Positions 25,978 to 34,397 of a stretch of DNA of 64,000 nt are shown here, in pieces; positions within the stretch are counted from its first letter, which is position 1, and every line of letters starts with the position of its first letter. The translations under genes and the position numbers were made by a program. The stretch comes from Saccharopolyspora dendranthemae (lineage in GTDB: Bacteria > Actinomycetota > Actinomycetes > Mycobacteriales > Pseudonocardiaceae). Location: assembly GCF_007829955.1 (NCBI RefSeq), contig NZ_VIWX01000001.1, positions 1,550,001 to 1,614,000 of the forward strand, given 5' to 3'. The notes under the pieces were generated by a model, which saw only the letters and a list, made by a program, of their open reading frames with translations, made no database searches and was not told where the DNA came from.

Positions 25978-26832
25978 ATGAGATCCTTGCCCATCATGGT
26001 TGCCCTGCCGAGCGGCCCCGCGCCGACACACCGAAGCGACCGCGAGAAGCTGTTCCGCGCGACGCCGAGGCTGTGGCGCGCGCTCATGCGCGTGGACCGC
26101 GCGGTGATCGCGCTGACCGGGCGGCTGGTCATCACCGGTGACGTGCCGGACGAGCTGCGCGGACAGCCGTTGCTGATGGCGGCCAACCACATCGGCAACC
26201 TGGACCCGCTGGTGCTGATCGCGGCCTGCCGGGAGCGCCGGATCTCACCTCGCTTCGTGGCCACGGGAGGTCTGTTCGACGCTCCGGTGACCGGTTCGAT
26301 CATGCGCGCCGGTCGGCACGTCCGCGCTGACCGCGGCAAGGCGAGCGCGGCCGAAGCGCTCGGCAAGGTCGTCAACGCCCTCACCGAGGACGCGAATCCG
26401 GTTCTGGTTTACCCGGAGGGACGGCTCACCTTGGAGCCGAACATGTGGCCCGAGCGGGGCAAGACCGGTGTTGCGCGCATGGCGCTGGCAGCGGGGACCC
26501 CGGTGGTCCCGATCAGCCAGTGGGGTGCGCACGAGGCCATGTGCTACGGCATGGTGCGCGTCGAAAGTGCCCGTGACCTGTGGATCCTGTTCTCGTCCTG
26601 GCTGCGGGCGATCGTGCGCCGACCGACGATGCGGGTCCACTTCGGCGCCCCCGTGGACCTCTCCGACCTGGCCGCCGATCGCGTCGGCGACGCTGCGCGC
26701 GCCCGCGACCGCATCATGCGCGCCATCACCGAGGGCCTGATCCCGCTGCGCATCGACGAGCCCGAAATGCCGCTGCACCAGGACCCGACGCGACCGGTCA
26801 CCGACAAGCCCTCCCCCTGGTTGAGCCGGTGA
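25978..26832 (+). CDS. 1-acyl-sn-glycerol-3-phosphate acyltransferase (PlsC family)
   Basis: The product is 284 residues from the ATG at 25978 (or 278 from the ATG at 25996; neither has a strong ribosome-binding site). The acyltransferase motif NHxxxxD is present (NHIGNLD), followed by FVATGGLFDAPVTGSIMRAGRHVRADR and the YPEGRLT motif. PlsC-type enzymes add the second acyl chain when phosphatidic acid is made. It is divergent from ftsK. Confidence 0.88.
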   Translation: MRSLPIMVALPSGPAPTHRSDREKLFRATPRLWRALMRVDRAVIALTGRLVITGDVPDELRGQPLLMAANHIGNLDPLVLIAACRERRISPRFVATGGLFDAPVTGSIMRAGRHVRADRGKASAAEALGKVVNALTEDANPVLVYPEGRLTLEPNMWPERGKTGVARMALAAGTPVVPISQWGAHEAMCYGMVRVESARDLWILFSSWLRAIVRRPTMRVHFGAPVDLSDLAADRVGDAARARDRIMRAITEGLIPLRIDEPEMPLHQDPTRPVTDKPSPWLSR

Positions 26833-26953
26833 CCGAACGGCGGCTGCTTCGACCATTTTTCGCCAATCGCGATCTCTGAACCGATTCGATCTCGTTAACT
26901 GTCCACACTGCATCGCCGCCACCGGCGAGAACTCGGACAGACGAGGACGATCC

Positions 26954-28528
26954 GTGAAAAAAGTCGCCACCACCGCGCTGGCGCTCGGGCTGCTGATCGG
27001 CTTATCGCCGACGGTCGGCTCGGCATCCGCCGCGCCGGCACCCGAATTCACCCCGGCACCGATCCAGTGGGGTCCGTGCGAGAGCGAGTCCCTGCAGAAG
27101 GCCGGTGCCGAGTGCGGCATGGTCTCCGTTCCGCTGGACTACGCCGATCCCGCCGGTGAGCAGATCAAGCTCGCCGTCTCACGCGTCAAGCACACCGTCC
27201 CCGAGGACCAGTACCAGGGCGTCATGCTGGTCAACCCGGGTGGGCCGGGCGGGTCAGGGCTGAACCTGAGCGTGCTCGGTTCGTCCGTGCCGAAGAACGC
27301 CGGTGCCGCCTACGACTGGATCGGCTTCGACCCGCGCGGTGTGGGCAGCAGCGAGCCCGCCCTGTCCTGCGACCCGAACTACTTCGGTTACGACCGGCCG
27401 CACTACGTCCCCGACGCGCAGCTGGAGAAGACCTGGCTGGAGCGCTCGGAGGGCTACGCGAAGGCCTGCGGCAACGCGGGCAAGCTGCTCGACCACCTCA
27501 AGACCACCGATTCGGTCGAGGACATGGAGAGCATCCGCAAGGCGCTGGGCCAGGAGCAGATCAACTTCTACGGCTTCTCCTACGGCACCTACCTCGGCCA
27601 GGTCTTCAGCACGCTGCACCCGGACCGGATGCGGCGCCTGGTGATGGACGGCGTGGTCAACGTCGAGGACGTCTGGTACCAGGCGAACCTGAACCAGGAC
27701 GTCGCCTTCGACCGCAACATCAAGATCTTCTTCGACTGGGTCGCCCGCAACGACGCGACCTACCACCTGGGCACCACCGCGGCCGATGTCGAGAAGCGCT
27801 ATTACGAGCAGCTCGCAGCACTCGACCAGAAACCAGCCGGTGACGTCATCGGTTCAGCGGAGTGGACCGACCTGTTCCTGCAGGCCGGCTACTCGACCTC
27901 GGTGTGGCCGGAGCGCGCGCAGGCGTTCGCCGCGTGGGTCAACAACGGCGACTGGGCCCCGGCCAAGGCGCTCTACGACGACACCAACACCCCGGGCGAC
28001 GACAACGGCTACGCGGTCTACACGGGCGTGCAGTGCACCGACGTCCAGTGGCCGACGAGCTGGGAGCAGTGGCGGAAGGACAACTGGGAGACCCACGCCA
28101 AGGCGCCGTTCGAGACCTGGGGCAACGCCTGGTACAACGCACCGTGCCTGACCTGGCCGGCCAAGGCGGGCAAGCCCGTCGAGGTCGACGGCAGCGGGGT
28201 CGAGAGCGCGCTGCTGATCAGCGAGGAGCTGGACGCGGCGACCCCGTTCCCGGGAGCCCTGGAAGCCCGCAAGCGCTTCCCGAACGCCAGCCTCATCAGC
28301 CTCCCCGGCGGCACGACCCACTCCAGCTCGCTGAGCGGGAACGCCTGCGAGGACGACCAGATCGCCGACTACCTGCTCACCGGCAAGCTTCCAGCCCGCC
28401 AGCCGGGCGACGGCCCGGACACCACGTGCGAGCCGCTGCCGCAACCCACGCCCGAGCAGGTGGGAACCCAGTCCACCCACGGCCAACCGGCGGTCCTGCA
28501 AGAAGCCCTGCAGTCCCACCACCGCTGA
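26954..28528 (+). CDS. Secreted TAP-like alpha/beta-hydrolase (tripeptidyl aminopeptidase family)
   Basis: The product is 524 residues with GTG start and a Sec signal peptide (about 1-27, ending SASA). The oxyanion segment NPGGPGGSG and nucleophile elbow GFSYGTYLG (Ser209) are clear. Asp427 (EELDAATPFPG) and His456 (GGTTHSSS) complete the triad in the TAP C-terminal domain. This is the S33 family of extracellular SlpD/SlpE and tripeptidyl aminopeptidases in Streptomyces. It probably trims peptides outside the cell. Confidence 0.9.
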   Translation: MKKVATTALALGLLIGLSPTVGSASAAPAPEFTPAPIQWGPCESESLQKAGAECGMVSVPLDYADPAGEQIKLAVSRVKHTVPEDQYQGVMLVNPGGPGGSGLNLSVLGSSVPKNAGAAYDWIGFDPRGVGSSEPALSCDPNYFGYDRPHYVPDAQLEKTWLERSEGYAKACGNAGKLLDHLKTTDSVEDMESIRKALGQEQINFYGFSYGTYLGQVFSTLHPDRMRRLVMDGVVNVEDVWYQANLNQDVAFDRNIKIFFDWVARNDATYHLGTTAADVEKRYYEQLAALDQKPAGDVIGSAEWTDLFLQAGYSTSVWPERAQAFAAWVNNGDWAPAKALYDDTNTPGDDNGYAVYTGVQCTDVQWPTSWEQWRKDNWETHAKAPFETWGNAWYNAPCLTWPAKAGKPVEVDGSGVESALLISEELDAATPFPGALEARKRFPNASLISLPGGTTHSSSLSGNACEDDQIADYLLTGKLPARQPGDGPDTTCEPLPQPTPEQVGTQSTHGQPAVLQEALQSHHR

Positions 28529-28540
28529 CCAACCGCACGC

Positions 28541-28619
28541 ACAACGGGCCGGTCTTCTGGGGTGTGGTGGGGAAGTTTTCATGAAAACTTCCCCACCCCC
28601 ACGAAGACCGGCCCGTTGT
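28541..28619. terminator. Long perfect-ended hairpin (bidirectional terminator)
   Basis: Arms of about 37-40 bases starting ACAACGGGCCGGTCTTC pair almost completely around a short turn at AAAACTT. It lies 12 bases after the TAP-like gene and faces the decayed LysR gene. Confidence 0.75.
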
Positions 28620-28639
28620 CTGTCGCACAACCCCCGCGC

Positions 28640-28916
28640 CGCGGTGACCGGGGATGAAAACCGCGGGGTTGGGTTCGTCCGTCCGGTGGAAGGTGGAAGG
28701 TGGAAGGTGGAAGTCGACGGTGAGGTCCGGTTCGTCGAGCGGCCGGTAGACGACGTCCGGCACGGCGGCGAGGTCGACGCTCGCCGGGACCACCGCGACG
28801 CCCACACCGGCAGCCACCAGCCCGAGGGCACTCAGCGCGCTATCGGCGCGGTAGCGGGCGGAGGCCACTGCGAGGACCCGACCGAAGGGGCGAAGCACGC
28901 CAAACGGCGTCCGCAC
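28640..28916 (-). pseudogene. LysR-type regulator remnant
   Basis: The minus strand encodes ALSALGLVAAGVGVAVVPA, then YRPLDEPDLTVDFHL and DEPNPAVFIPG, the end of a LysR co-inducer domain. The DNA-binding half is missing and no proper stop follows the homology. The frame is disturbed at four tandem GGTGGAA units (about 28684-28711), whose 7-base period shifts the frame. It is a decayed fragment. Confidence 0.65.
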
Positions 28917-28996
28917 CCACCCGGTCTAGCCGTGCAGCGCCAGCCGCCGACCCAGTGTCAGTCTCGAGTCAGATCGGGCAGCGTGGGACCCGGTGC

Positions 28997-29052
28997 AAAA
29001 AAGAGGACCCCCGGCGCGTACCTGCTGGTACTAGCGGCCCGGGGGACTTCGA
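28997..29052 (-). ncRNA. Predicted small hairpin RNA divergent from the Abi gene
   Basis: On the minus strand an extended -10 box TGCTAGCAT (29066-29058) precedes a predicted transcript of about 55 nt. It folds into one long hairpin: CCCCCGG with CCGGGGG, then CGC with GCG, then GTACC with GGTAC around an AGCA loop. A run of six U follows (from A6 at 28997-29002), giving a canonical intrinsic terminator. Nothing on the minus strand explains it except distant tetR readthrough. Small RNAs near AbiF-type genes have been reported (the abiF RNA motif, from memory). Its 3' arm is complementary to 29679-29693 within abi. Confidence 0.4.
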
Positions 29053-29095
29053 GACCGATGCTAGCAGAACTACACGCGGTTGGTAGAACATCGCC

Positions 29096-29851
29096 GTGAG
29101 TTACCACCGGGTGTCGCCGCCAAGCGAACTTCCGCCACTCCTCTCCGACGAGCGAATGGGCACCTATCACCGCCTCGCACCTGAGTGGGGATGCGATCCT
29201 TTCGAGCTCTACCTGCTCGGCATCGAACTCGCTTCGTCCTACATGGCCGACCTTCACATCGTGGAGATCGCCATGCGCAATGCCATGCACGATCGGCTCG
29301 CACGCAAATACGGGTCAGATTGGTGGGCCAACGCTGAACTCCTCGACGATCGCTCCCAAACGGCGGTCGCCAAGGCCCACGCCGACGCACGTTACGGCGA
29401 TGGGCACCGACCAGGCAGACTCCTAGCCCAGCTGCCGCTCGGTTTCTGGGTCCATCTCCTCGAAGTCGGCGGACACGCGGGCAAGCCGCCCTACCGCGAA
29501 CGACGTGCCTACGAAGCCCTGCTCTGGCGCCCTGCGTTGAGGCACGCATTTCCAAGCTCGACCCAACGACGGGCTGATGTTCACGCCGTAGCTGCGCGCG
29601 TGTACGCCCTCCGGAACCGCGTCGCACATCACGAGCCCGTAGTCACGGGCGTTCGCCTTCCGGGCGTACCTCACAACGCCCCCGGCGCGTACCGCAGCCC
29701 ACATGACCTGCACAACGACATCATCGCGCTACTACGGATGATTTCGACCCCGGTTGGGGATTGGGTCGCCCACCACAGCCGCACTCCAGCACTGCTCAAC
29801 CTCGGTGAAGCATCAGCCTCCCACTGCCCCGCAGGGGCCGACCACCACTGA
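29096..29851 (+). CDS. Abi-family HEPN-domain protein (AbiF/AbiD-like)
   Basis: The product is 251 residues with GTG start. TAGAAC at about 29082-29087 could be a -10 box for a leaderless mRNA. The helical protein has an early RNAMH segment (61-65) and the HEPN motif R-N-x3-H-H (Arg173, Asn174, His178, His179 in LRNRVAHHEPV). Abi proteins with this signature are abortive-infection proteins, and HEPN enzymes cut RNA. Codon bias is weaker and GC lower than in neighbours, which fits transfer. Expected effect is growth arrest when activated. The upstream hairpin RNA may be its antidote. Confidence 0.75.
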   Translation: MSYHRVSPPSELPPLLSDERMGTYHRLAPEWGCDPFELYLLGIELASSYMADLHIVEIAMRNAMHDRLARKYGSDWWANAELLDDRSQTAVAKAHADARYGDGHRPGRLLAQLPLGFWVHLLEVGGHAGKPPYRERRAYEALLWRPALRHAFPSSTQRRADVHAVAARVYALRNRVAHHEPVVTGVRLPGVPHNAPGAYRSPHDLHNDIIALLRMISTPVGDWVAHHSRTPALLNLGEASASHCPAGADHH

Positions 29852-29913
29852 CTCACCGCACGAGAGCGAACCGGCCTTCTCCCGGAACCAACCAGTTCTT
29901 CTTGCCCTGGGAC

Positions 29914-30546
29914 CTACTTCGCGACCAGGAGGTCCATCAGTCGGGCGAGTTCTTCGGCGAGGCCGGCGACCTGTTCGTCCGTTCCGGACAGCTGGTGGAG
30001 CAGGGCGAGCTGGAAGACGCCGTCGAGGGTGGCGTAGGCGGCCGCGCGCGAGGTGGCCGGTTCGGCACCGGAGAGCTCGGCGTAGCGGCTCAGGACGCGC
30101 CAGATCATCTCCCGCCTGCGGCCGTCGATGTCGAGCACGTCGGCGCGGAAGGACTCGTCGAACAGGCTCTGGTTGCGCAGGTCGTACCAGAGCCGGTGCA
30201 GGTGGGCGTCGGCCTTGAGAGTCCCGAAGAACATGTCGACGAAGCCGGTCCGGAGCTCCTCGGCCGTGCCCGCGTTCGCCACGACGTCGTCGTAGCGGGT
30301 CACGCAGACCTCTTCGTACTGGCGGACGGCCTGGGTGATCAGGTCCCGCTTGTCCGCGAAGTAGTAGTGCAGGACGCCGTGCGAGAACTCGGAGTTCTGC
30401 GCGATCTCCCGCAGGCTCGTGCGCGAGTACCCCAGGTCGGCGAGCGTCTGGAGCGTCGCGACGGCGAGCTCTCTGCGTCGCGTCTCGAACTTGTCGACCT
30501 GGCGGCGAGCGATCCGCTCCTGCTTGGTTTCAGCGACCTCGGTCAC
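29914..30546 (-). CDS. TetR-family transcriptional repressor
   Basis: The product is 210 residues. An N-terminal TetR helix-turn-helix (about 20-70; SLREIAQNSEFSHGVLHYYFADKRDLI) is followed by a helical ligand-binding domain. It is divergent from the SDR operon, and two inverted-repeat sites lie in between, so it very likely represses that operon and itself. The inducer is unknown, perhaps an acyl-CoA or the pathway substrate. Confidence 0.88.
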   Translation of the reverse strand: MTEVAETKQERIARRQVDKFETRRRELAVATLQTLADLGYSRTSLREIAQNSEFSHGVLHYYFADKRDLITQAVRQYEEVCVTRYDDVVANAGTAEELRTGFVDMFFGTLKADAHLHRLWYDLRNQSLFDESFRADVLDIDGRRREMIWRVLSRYAELSGAEPATSRAAAYATLDGVFQLALLHQLSGTDEQVAGLAEELARLMDLLVAK

Positions 30547-30612
30547 GGGTTCGTCCCTGTCGGCTGGCTGGTTCCGGCGTTGCGGCTACCCGTCCAGTCT
30601 ATCTCCCGCAGA

Positions 30613-30653
30613 TTTCTTTGACACCTGTCAAAGAAATTCTTGACGACTGTCAA
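30613..30653. promoter_or_regulatory. Twin TetR operators
   Basis: TTTCTTTGACA-CC-TGTCAAAGAAA (30613-30636) is a perfect 24-bp palindrome. A second site, TTGACGACTGTCAA (30640-30653), shares 12 of 14 bases with the core TTGACACCTGTCAA. The cores start 22 bp apart, about two helical turns. The second overlaps the -35 box of the SDR operon. Confidence 0.75.
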
Positions 30654-30669
30654 AAGTCGCTTCTATGGT
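30640..30669 (+). promoter_or_regulatory. Promoter of the SDR operon
   Basis: TTGACG and TATGGT are separated by 18 bases, about 65 bases upstream of the SDR start. The -35 box lies inside the second TetR site. Confidence 0.6.
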
Positions 30670-30735
30670 GTGACCCAACTCGCACCTCGAGTTCGAGGGC
30701 AACGCGCAGCAGTGATCTCAAGGAGGAGATTCCGC

Positions 30736-31539
30736 ATGACCAGTTACGACCTGTCCGGAAGAAGAGCGCTGGTCACAGGGGGTGCGCGCGGTCTCGGAGC
30801 CGGAATGGCCGAGGCGCTGGCCGCCGCGGGCGCCGCCGTGGCCATCGGTGACGTGCTCGAAGACGACGGCAAGCAGACCGCCGAGTCGCTGCGCGCGAAG
30901 GGCTTCACGGCGGAATTCGTCAAGCTCGACATCACCGACGAGGACAGCTGGGCCGCAGCGGTCCCGGAGGTCATCTCCTCGCTCGGCGGCTTCGACCTGC
31001 TGGTCAACAACGCCGGTGTCGAGATCACCAGTCTCGTCGCCGATCTCGACCCCGCCGACGTCCGCAGGATGCTCGACGTCAACGTGCTCGGCACGGCGCT
31101 GGGCCTCAAGCACGCGTTCCGCGCCATGCGCCCGGACGGTCCGGCGGGCAACGGCGGCGCGGTGGTCAACATCGCGTCCGTGGCGGCCACCATCGCCTTC
31201 CCCGGGATCTCGATCTACTCCGCGACGAAGTCCGCGATCGACCGGCTGACCAGGGTCGCGGCCGCGGAGTCCGGGAAGCTCGGCTACGGCGTGCGCGTCA
31301 ACTGCATCTACCCCGGCCTGACCCCGACCGCGATGGGCAACCAGCTCGCCGCCGACTGCGCCGAGATCGGGCTGTTCCCCTCCCCCGAGGAAGCCGCCAA
31401 GGCGGTGGTCGACCTGACGCCGCAGGGCCGCCTCGGGCAGGTCGACGACATGGCGGACGCGGTCGTGTTCCTGGCTTCGGGAGCCGCCAAGTACATCACC
31501 GGCGCCGGCCTCGCGGTCGACGGCGGCATGGGCAGCTGA
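30736..31539 (+). CDS. Short-chain dehydrogenase/reductase (SDR)
   Basis: The product is 267 residues; the ATG at 30736 follows AGGAGGAG. The cofactor motif TGGARGLG (14-21), NNAG (91-94) and catalytic Ser148, Tyr161 and Lys165 (YSATK) are present. The C-terminal AVDGGMGS is typical of classical NAD(P)-dependent SDRs acting on alcohol/ketone substrates. It is the first gene of a TetR-controlled three-gene operon; the substrate is unknown. Confidence 0.9.
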   Translation: MTSYDLSGRRALVTGGARGLGAGMAEALAAAGAAVAIGDVLEDDGKQTAESLRAKGFTAEFVKLDITDEDSWAAAVPEVISSLGGFDLLVNNAGVEITSLVADLDPADVRRMLDVNVLGTALGLKHAFRAMRPDGPAGNGGAVVNIASVAATIAFPGISIYSATKSAIDRLTRVAAAESGKLGYGVRVNCIYPGLTPTAMGNQLAADCAEIGLFPSPEEAAKAVVDLTPQGRLGQVDDMADAVVFLASGAAKYITGAGLAVDGGMGS

Positions 31540-31569
31540 CCTGCATCTCCACTGAGAAAGGACGAGTTC

Positions 31570-32697
31570 GTGAGCACTGACAAGCCTGTCGTCGTCTACG
31601 GTGCCTCCGGCTACACCGGACGACTGATCTGCGAATACCTGCGCGAGTACAACATCCCGTTCCTGGCCGCCGGGCGCGATCACCAGCGCGTCAAGGAGAC
31701 CGTCGACGCGGTTCCCGGTGTGGAGACCGTGCCGCACGAGATCGTGGAGGTGGAGCACGACGCGTCGTCGCTGGCGGAGCAGTTCCGCGGCGCGAAGGTC
31801 GTGCTCAACACCGTCGGTCCCTTCGCCCGCTACGGCCACGAGGTCGTGCAGGCCTGCCTGGACATCGGTGCGCACTACACCGACACCAACGGCGAGCAGA
31901 ACTGGATGATCGACGTCGAGCAGCGCTACGGCGCCGACTTCGAGACCCGGAACCTGCTGCTGTCGCCCGGGATCGCGCAGATGTACACGATCGGCGAGAT
32001 CGCGGCCAACATCTGCCTGGAGACGCCCGGGCTCGACACCCTCGACATCCAGGTGTTCTGGAAGGGCTACCCGACGGTCGCCTCCACCAACACGATCCTG
32101 ACCAACGCCGCGTTCTCCGACGCCCACTACCTGGAGCAGAACGAGTACCAGACCTGGCCCGCCGACGGCGGCCTGCACGACGTGGTGGTCCCGGGTCAGC
32201 ACGAGCTCGGCCTCGCGCTGCCGTGGGGCGGCACCTCGCATCCCGTGTGGTTCAAGAACGATCCGCGAGTGGCCAACGCCCGCGCGCTCGGCGGGGTGTT
32301 CAACCGGGAGCTGATGCAGGCGGTTCCGCAGATCGTCGCCGGCGCGCTCCAGCAGATGGAGGGCAAGTCGGAGCAGGAGAAGTACGCGATCATCGACGCG
32401 ACCTCAGCGCAGGTCCGCAGCGAGATGCCGCCGAGGGAGAACCCGCGGATCAACACCTCGCTCGACTCGGTGCACGCGTCCGGGCCGCTGGGGCGGGTGC
32501 ACTGCGTCATCCACGGCAACTGCAACTACAAGCAGACCGCGCTGCTCAACGTGCACGCAGCTGCGCACCTGCTGCAGGACAGGCCCAGGAGGGCGGGTTT
32601 CGCCTCGGGTTGCCAGGCGTTCGGGCACCGCGAACTCCTCGGCACGCTGCGCGCTTTCGGGCTCGTCCTCGACCCGATCGTGCAAGTCCACCAGTGA
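31570..32697 (+). CDS. Saccharopine-dehydrogenase-like NAD(P)-binding protein (DUF5938 type)
   Basis: The product is 375 residues with GTG start and AAAGGA upstream. The N-terminal Rossmann motif GASGYTG (11-17) and segment VVLNTVGPFARYGHEVV are those of the saccharopine dehydrogenase/trans-acting enoyl reductase superfamily. The C-terminal half is less conserved. It sits 30 bases after the SDR and before a ligase, which suggests two redox steps on a CoA-activated or carboxylic substrate. True lysine-pathway function is unlikely. Confidence 0.75.
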   Translation: MSTDKPVVVYGASGYTGRLICEYLREYNIPFLAAGRDHQRVKETVDAVPGVETVPHEIVEVEHDASSLAEQFRGAKVVLNTVGPFARYGHEVVQACLDIGAHYTDTNGEQNWMIDVEQRYGADFETRNLLLSPGIAQMYTIGEIAANICLETPGLDTLDIQVFWKGYPTVASTNTILTNAAFSDAHYLEQNEYQTWPADGGLHDVVVPGQHELGLALPWGGTSHPVWFKNDPRVANARALGGVFNRELMQAVPQIVAGALQQMEGKSEQEKYAIIDATSAQVRSEMPPRENPRINTSLDSVHASGPLGRVHCVIHGNCNYKQTALLNVHAAAHLLQDRPRRAGFASGCQAFGHRELLGTLRAFGLVLDPIVQVHQ

Positions 32698-32755
32698 TCC
32701 TCCGCGCCGGTCGCCGCTCGACGGCGACCGGCGCGCCCGACTCAGCGAGGTTGCC

Positions 32756-34291
32756 GTGCAGCTGGCCGAATACCTGGACAAAGGAGCCTCACTCGGAGGC
32801 GACCGGCCTTGTCTGACCACGAGGGGCGAATCCCTCTCCTACGCCGAGGTGCAGGAAGCCTCCTGGCGGACGGCTCAGGCCCTGATGGCCTCGGGGATCC
32901 GGCCCGGGGACCGCGTGGCGGTGCTGTCCGCGAACGATCCGACCGCGTTGACGAGCGTGTTCGGGATCTCCCGCGCGGGAGCGGTGTGGTGTCCGGTGAA
33001 CCCGCGCAACGAGGCTTCGGAGAACCGGCAGCTGCTGTCGATGTTCGGCTGCCGGTGCCTGCTGTTCCAGGAGCGCTTCGCTCCGCTGGTGCAGCGCATC
33101 CGGGCGGAACTGCCGGAGCTGACCACGCTCGTCTGCCTCGACGGGGAGGTCGACGGCGCGCTGACCTTCGCCGACTGGATCGAGCTCGGCGACCCGGATC
33201 GCACTGCTCCGGCGGTGCGCGGCGACGAGCTGTGCATGCTCGCCGGAACCGGTGGCACCACCGGTGAGCCGAAGGGGGTGCGGCTGACCGGGACCAACAT
33301 GGCCACGGCGACCGCGCTGACGCTGATGAGCTACCCGTTCGGCGACCGGCCGAGATACCTGGCGCTGGCCCCGCTCACCCATTCCGCGGGCGTGCTGACC
33401 TGGCCGATCATGTCGCTGGGCGGCGAGATCGTCATCATGCCGGAGCCGGATCTGGGCGAGTTCCTGCGGCTCGTCGAACGGCACCGGATCACCCACGCCT
33501 TCCTGCCGCCGACGGTGATCTACGGGTTGCTCGACCACCCCGATCTCGACTCGACGGACCTGAGCTCGCTGCGCTGCCTCTGGTACGGCGCCGCGCCGAT
33601 GTCGCCGACCCGGCTGCAGGAAGCGCTGGAGCGGATCGGCCCGGTCCTGGGCCAGCTCTTCGGCCAGACCGAGGCACCGAACATGATCGCCACGATGGCC
33701 CCGGCGGACCACTTCCGCGCGGACGGTTCGGTGGCGGTGGAACGGCTTTCGTCCGCGGGCAGGCCGAGCCCGCTGACGCAGGTGGCGGTCATGGCCGAGT
33801 CCGGTGCGCTGCTGCCCGGCGGTGAGCGCGGCGAGATCGTGGTGCGCGGACCGCTGGTCATGGACGGCTATCACGAGAACCCCTCCGCCACGGCGGAGGT
33901 CAGCAGGCACGGGTGGCACCACACCGGCGACATCGGCTACCTCGACGAGGACGGCTTCCTGTTCATCGTCGACCGCGCCAAGGACATGATCATCACCGGC
34001 GGGTTCAACGTGTACTCCGCCGAGGTCGAGCAGGCCCTGCGCGAGCACGGCTCGGTGCAGGACTGCGCGGTGCTCGGCCTCCCGGACGAGAAGTGGGGCG
34101 AGCGCGTCACGGCCGTGGTCCAGCTCCGCACCGGACGTCAGGCCGAACCGGACGATCTCGCGGGGTTCGTCAAGCAGCGGCTGGGCAGCGTGAAAACGCC
34201 CAAGCAGTTGGAGATCTGGCCCGACCTCCCGCGCTCGAAGATCGGCAAGGTCCTCAAGCCGGAGATCCGGAAGCAGATCCTGGAGAACTGA
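32756..34291 (+). CDS. AMP-dependent acyl-CoA synthetase/ligase
   Basis: The product is 511 residues with GTG start. The P-loop-like motif GTGGTTGEPKG (164-174), the LFGQTE segment, the hinge DIGYLDEDGFLFIVDRAKDMI and the catalytic lysine region RSKIGKVLK are all present. Such enzymes activate a carboxylic acid as acyl-AMP and then acyl-CoA. It ends the TetR-regulated operon and is followed by a hairpin terminator. The acid is unknown; fatty or aromatic acids are both possible. Confidence 0.9.
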   Translation: MQLAEYLDKGASLGGDRPCLTTRGESLSYAEVQEASWRTAQALMASGIRPGDRVAVLSANDPTALTSVFGISRAGAVWCPVNPRNEASENRQLLSMFGCRCLLFQERFAPLVQRIRAELPELTTLVCLDGEVDGALTFADWIELGDPDRTAPAVRGDELCMLAGTGGTTGEPKGVRLTGTNMATATALTLMSYPFGDRPRYLALAPLTHSAGVLTWPIMSLGGEIVIMPEPDLGEFLRLVERHRITHAFLPPTVIYGLLDHPDLDSTDLSSLRCLWYGAAPMSPTRLQEALERIGPVLGQLFGQTEAPNMIATMAPADHFRADGSVAVERLSSAGRPSPLTQVAVMAESGALLPGGERGEIVVRGPLVMDGYHENPSATAEVSRHGWHHTGDIGYLDEDGFLFIVDRAKDMIITGGFNVYSAEVEQALREHGSVQDCAVLGLPDEKWGERVTAVVQLRTGRQAEPDDLAGFVKQRLGSVKTPKQLEIWPDLPRSKIGKVLKPEIRKQILEN

Positions 34292-34310
34292 TCCGGTTCT
34301 TCATCGGGGC

Positions 34311-34350
34311 GGTCGGCCGACACGCGGGGAGGGGGACGTGTCGGCCGACC
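34311..34350 (+). terminator. Terminator of the ligase operon
   Basis: GGTCGGCCGACAC pairs perfectly with GTGTCGGCCGACC, 20 bases after the ligase stop. It also faces the convergent small gene at 34398. Confidence 0.75.
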
Positions 34351-34397
34351 TTCGCGGTTTCAACGCCTGTCGGGGGAAGTCGGCGTCGAAACGGGCT

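Noticed and set aside
25903..26190. N-terminal extension of the ftsK frame by 96 codons
   Set aside because: It overlaps the divergent acyltransferase gene and has no FtsK homology.
29003..29050. Hairpin upstream of abi read as a plus-strand terminator or attenuator
   Set aside because: No U-run follows it on the plus strand; the U-run is on the minus side, so the minus-strand RNA/terminator reading is preferred.
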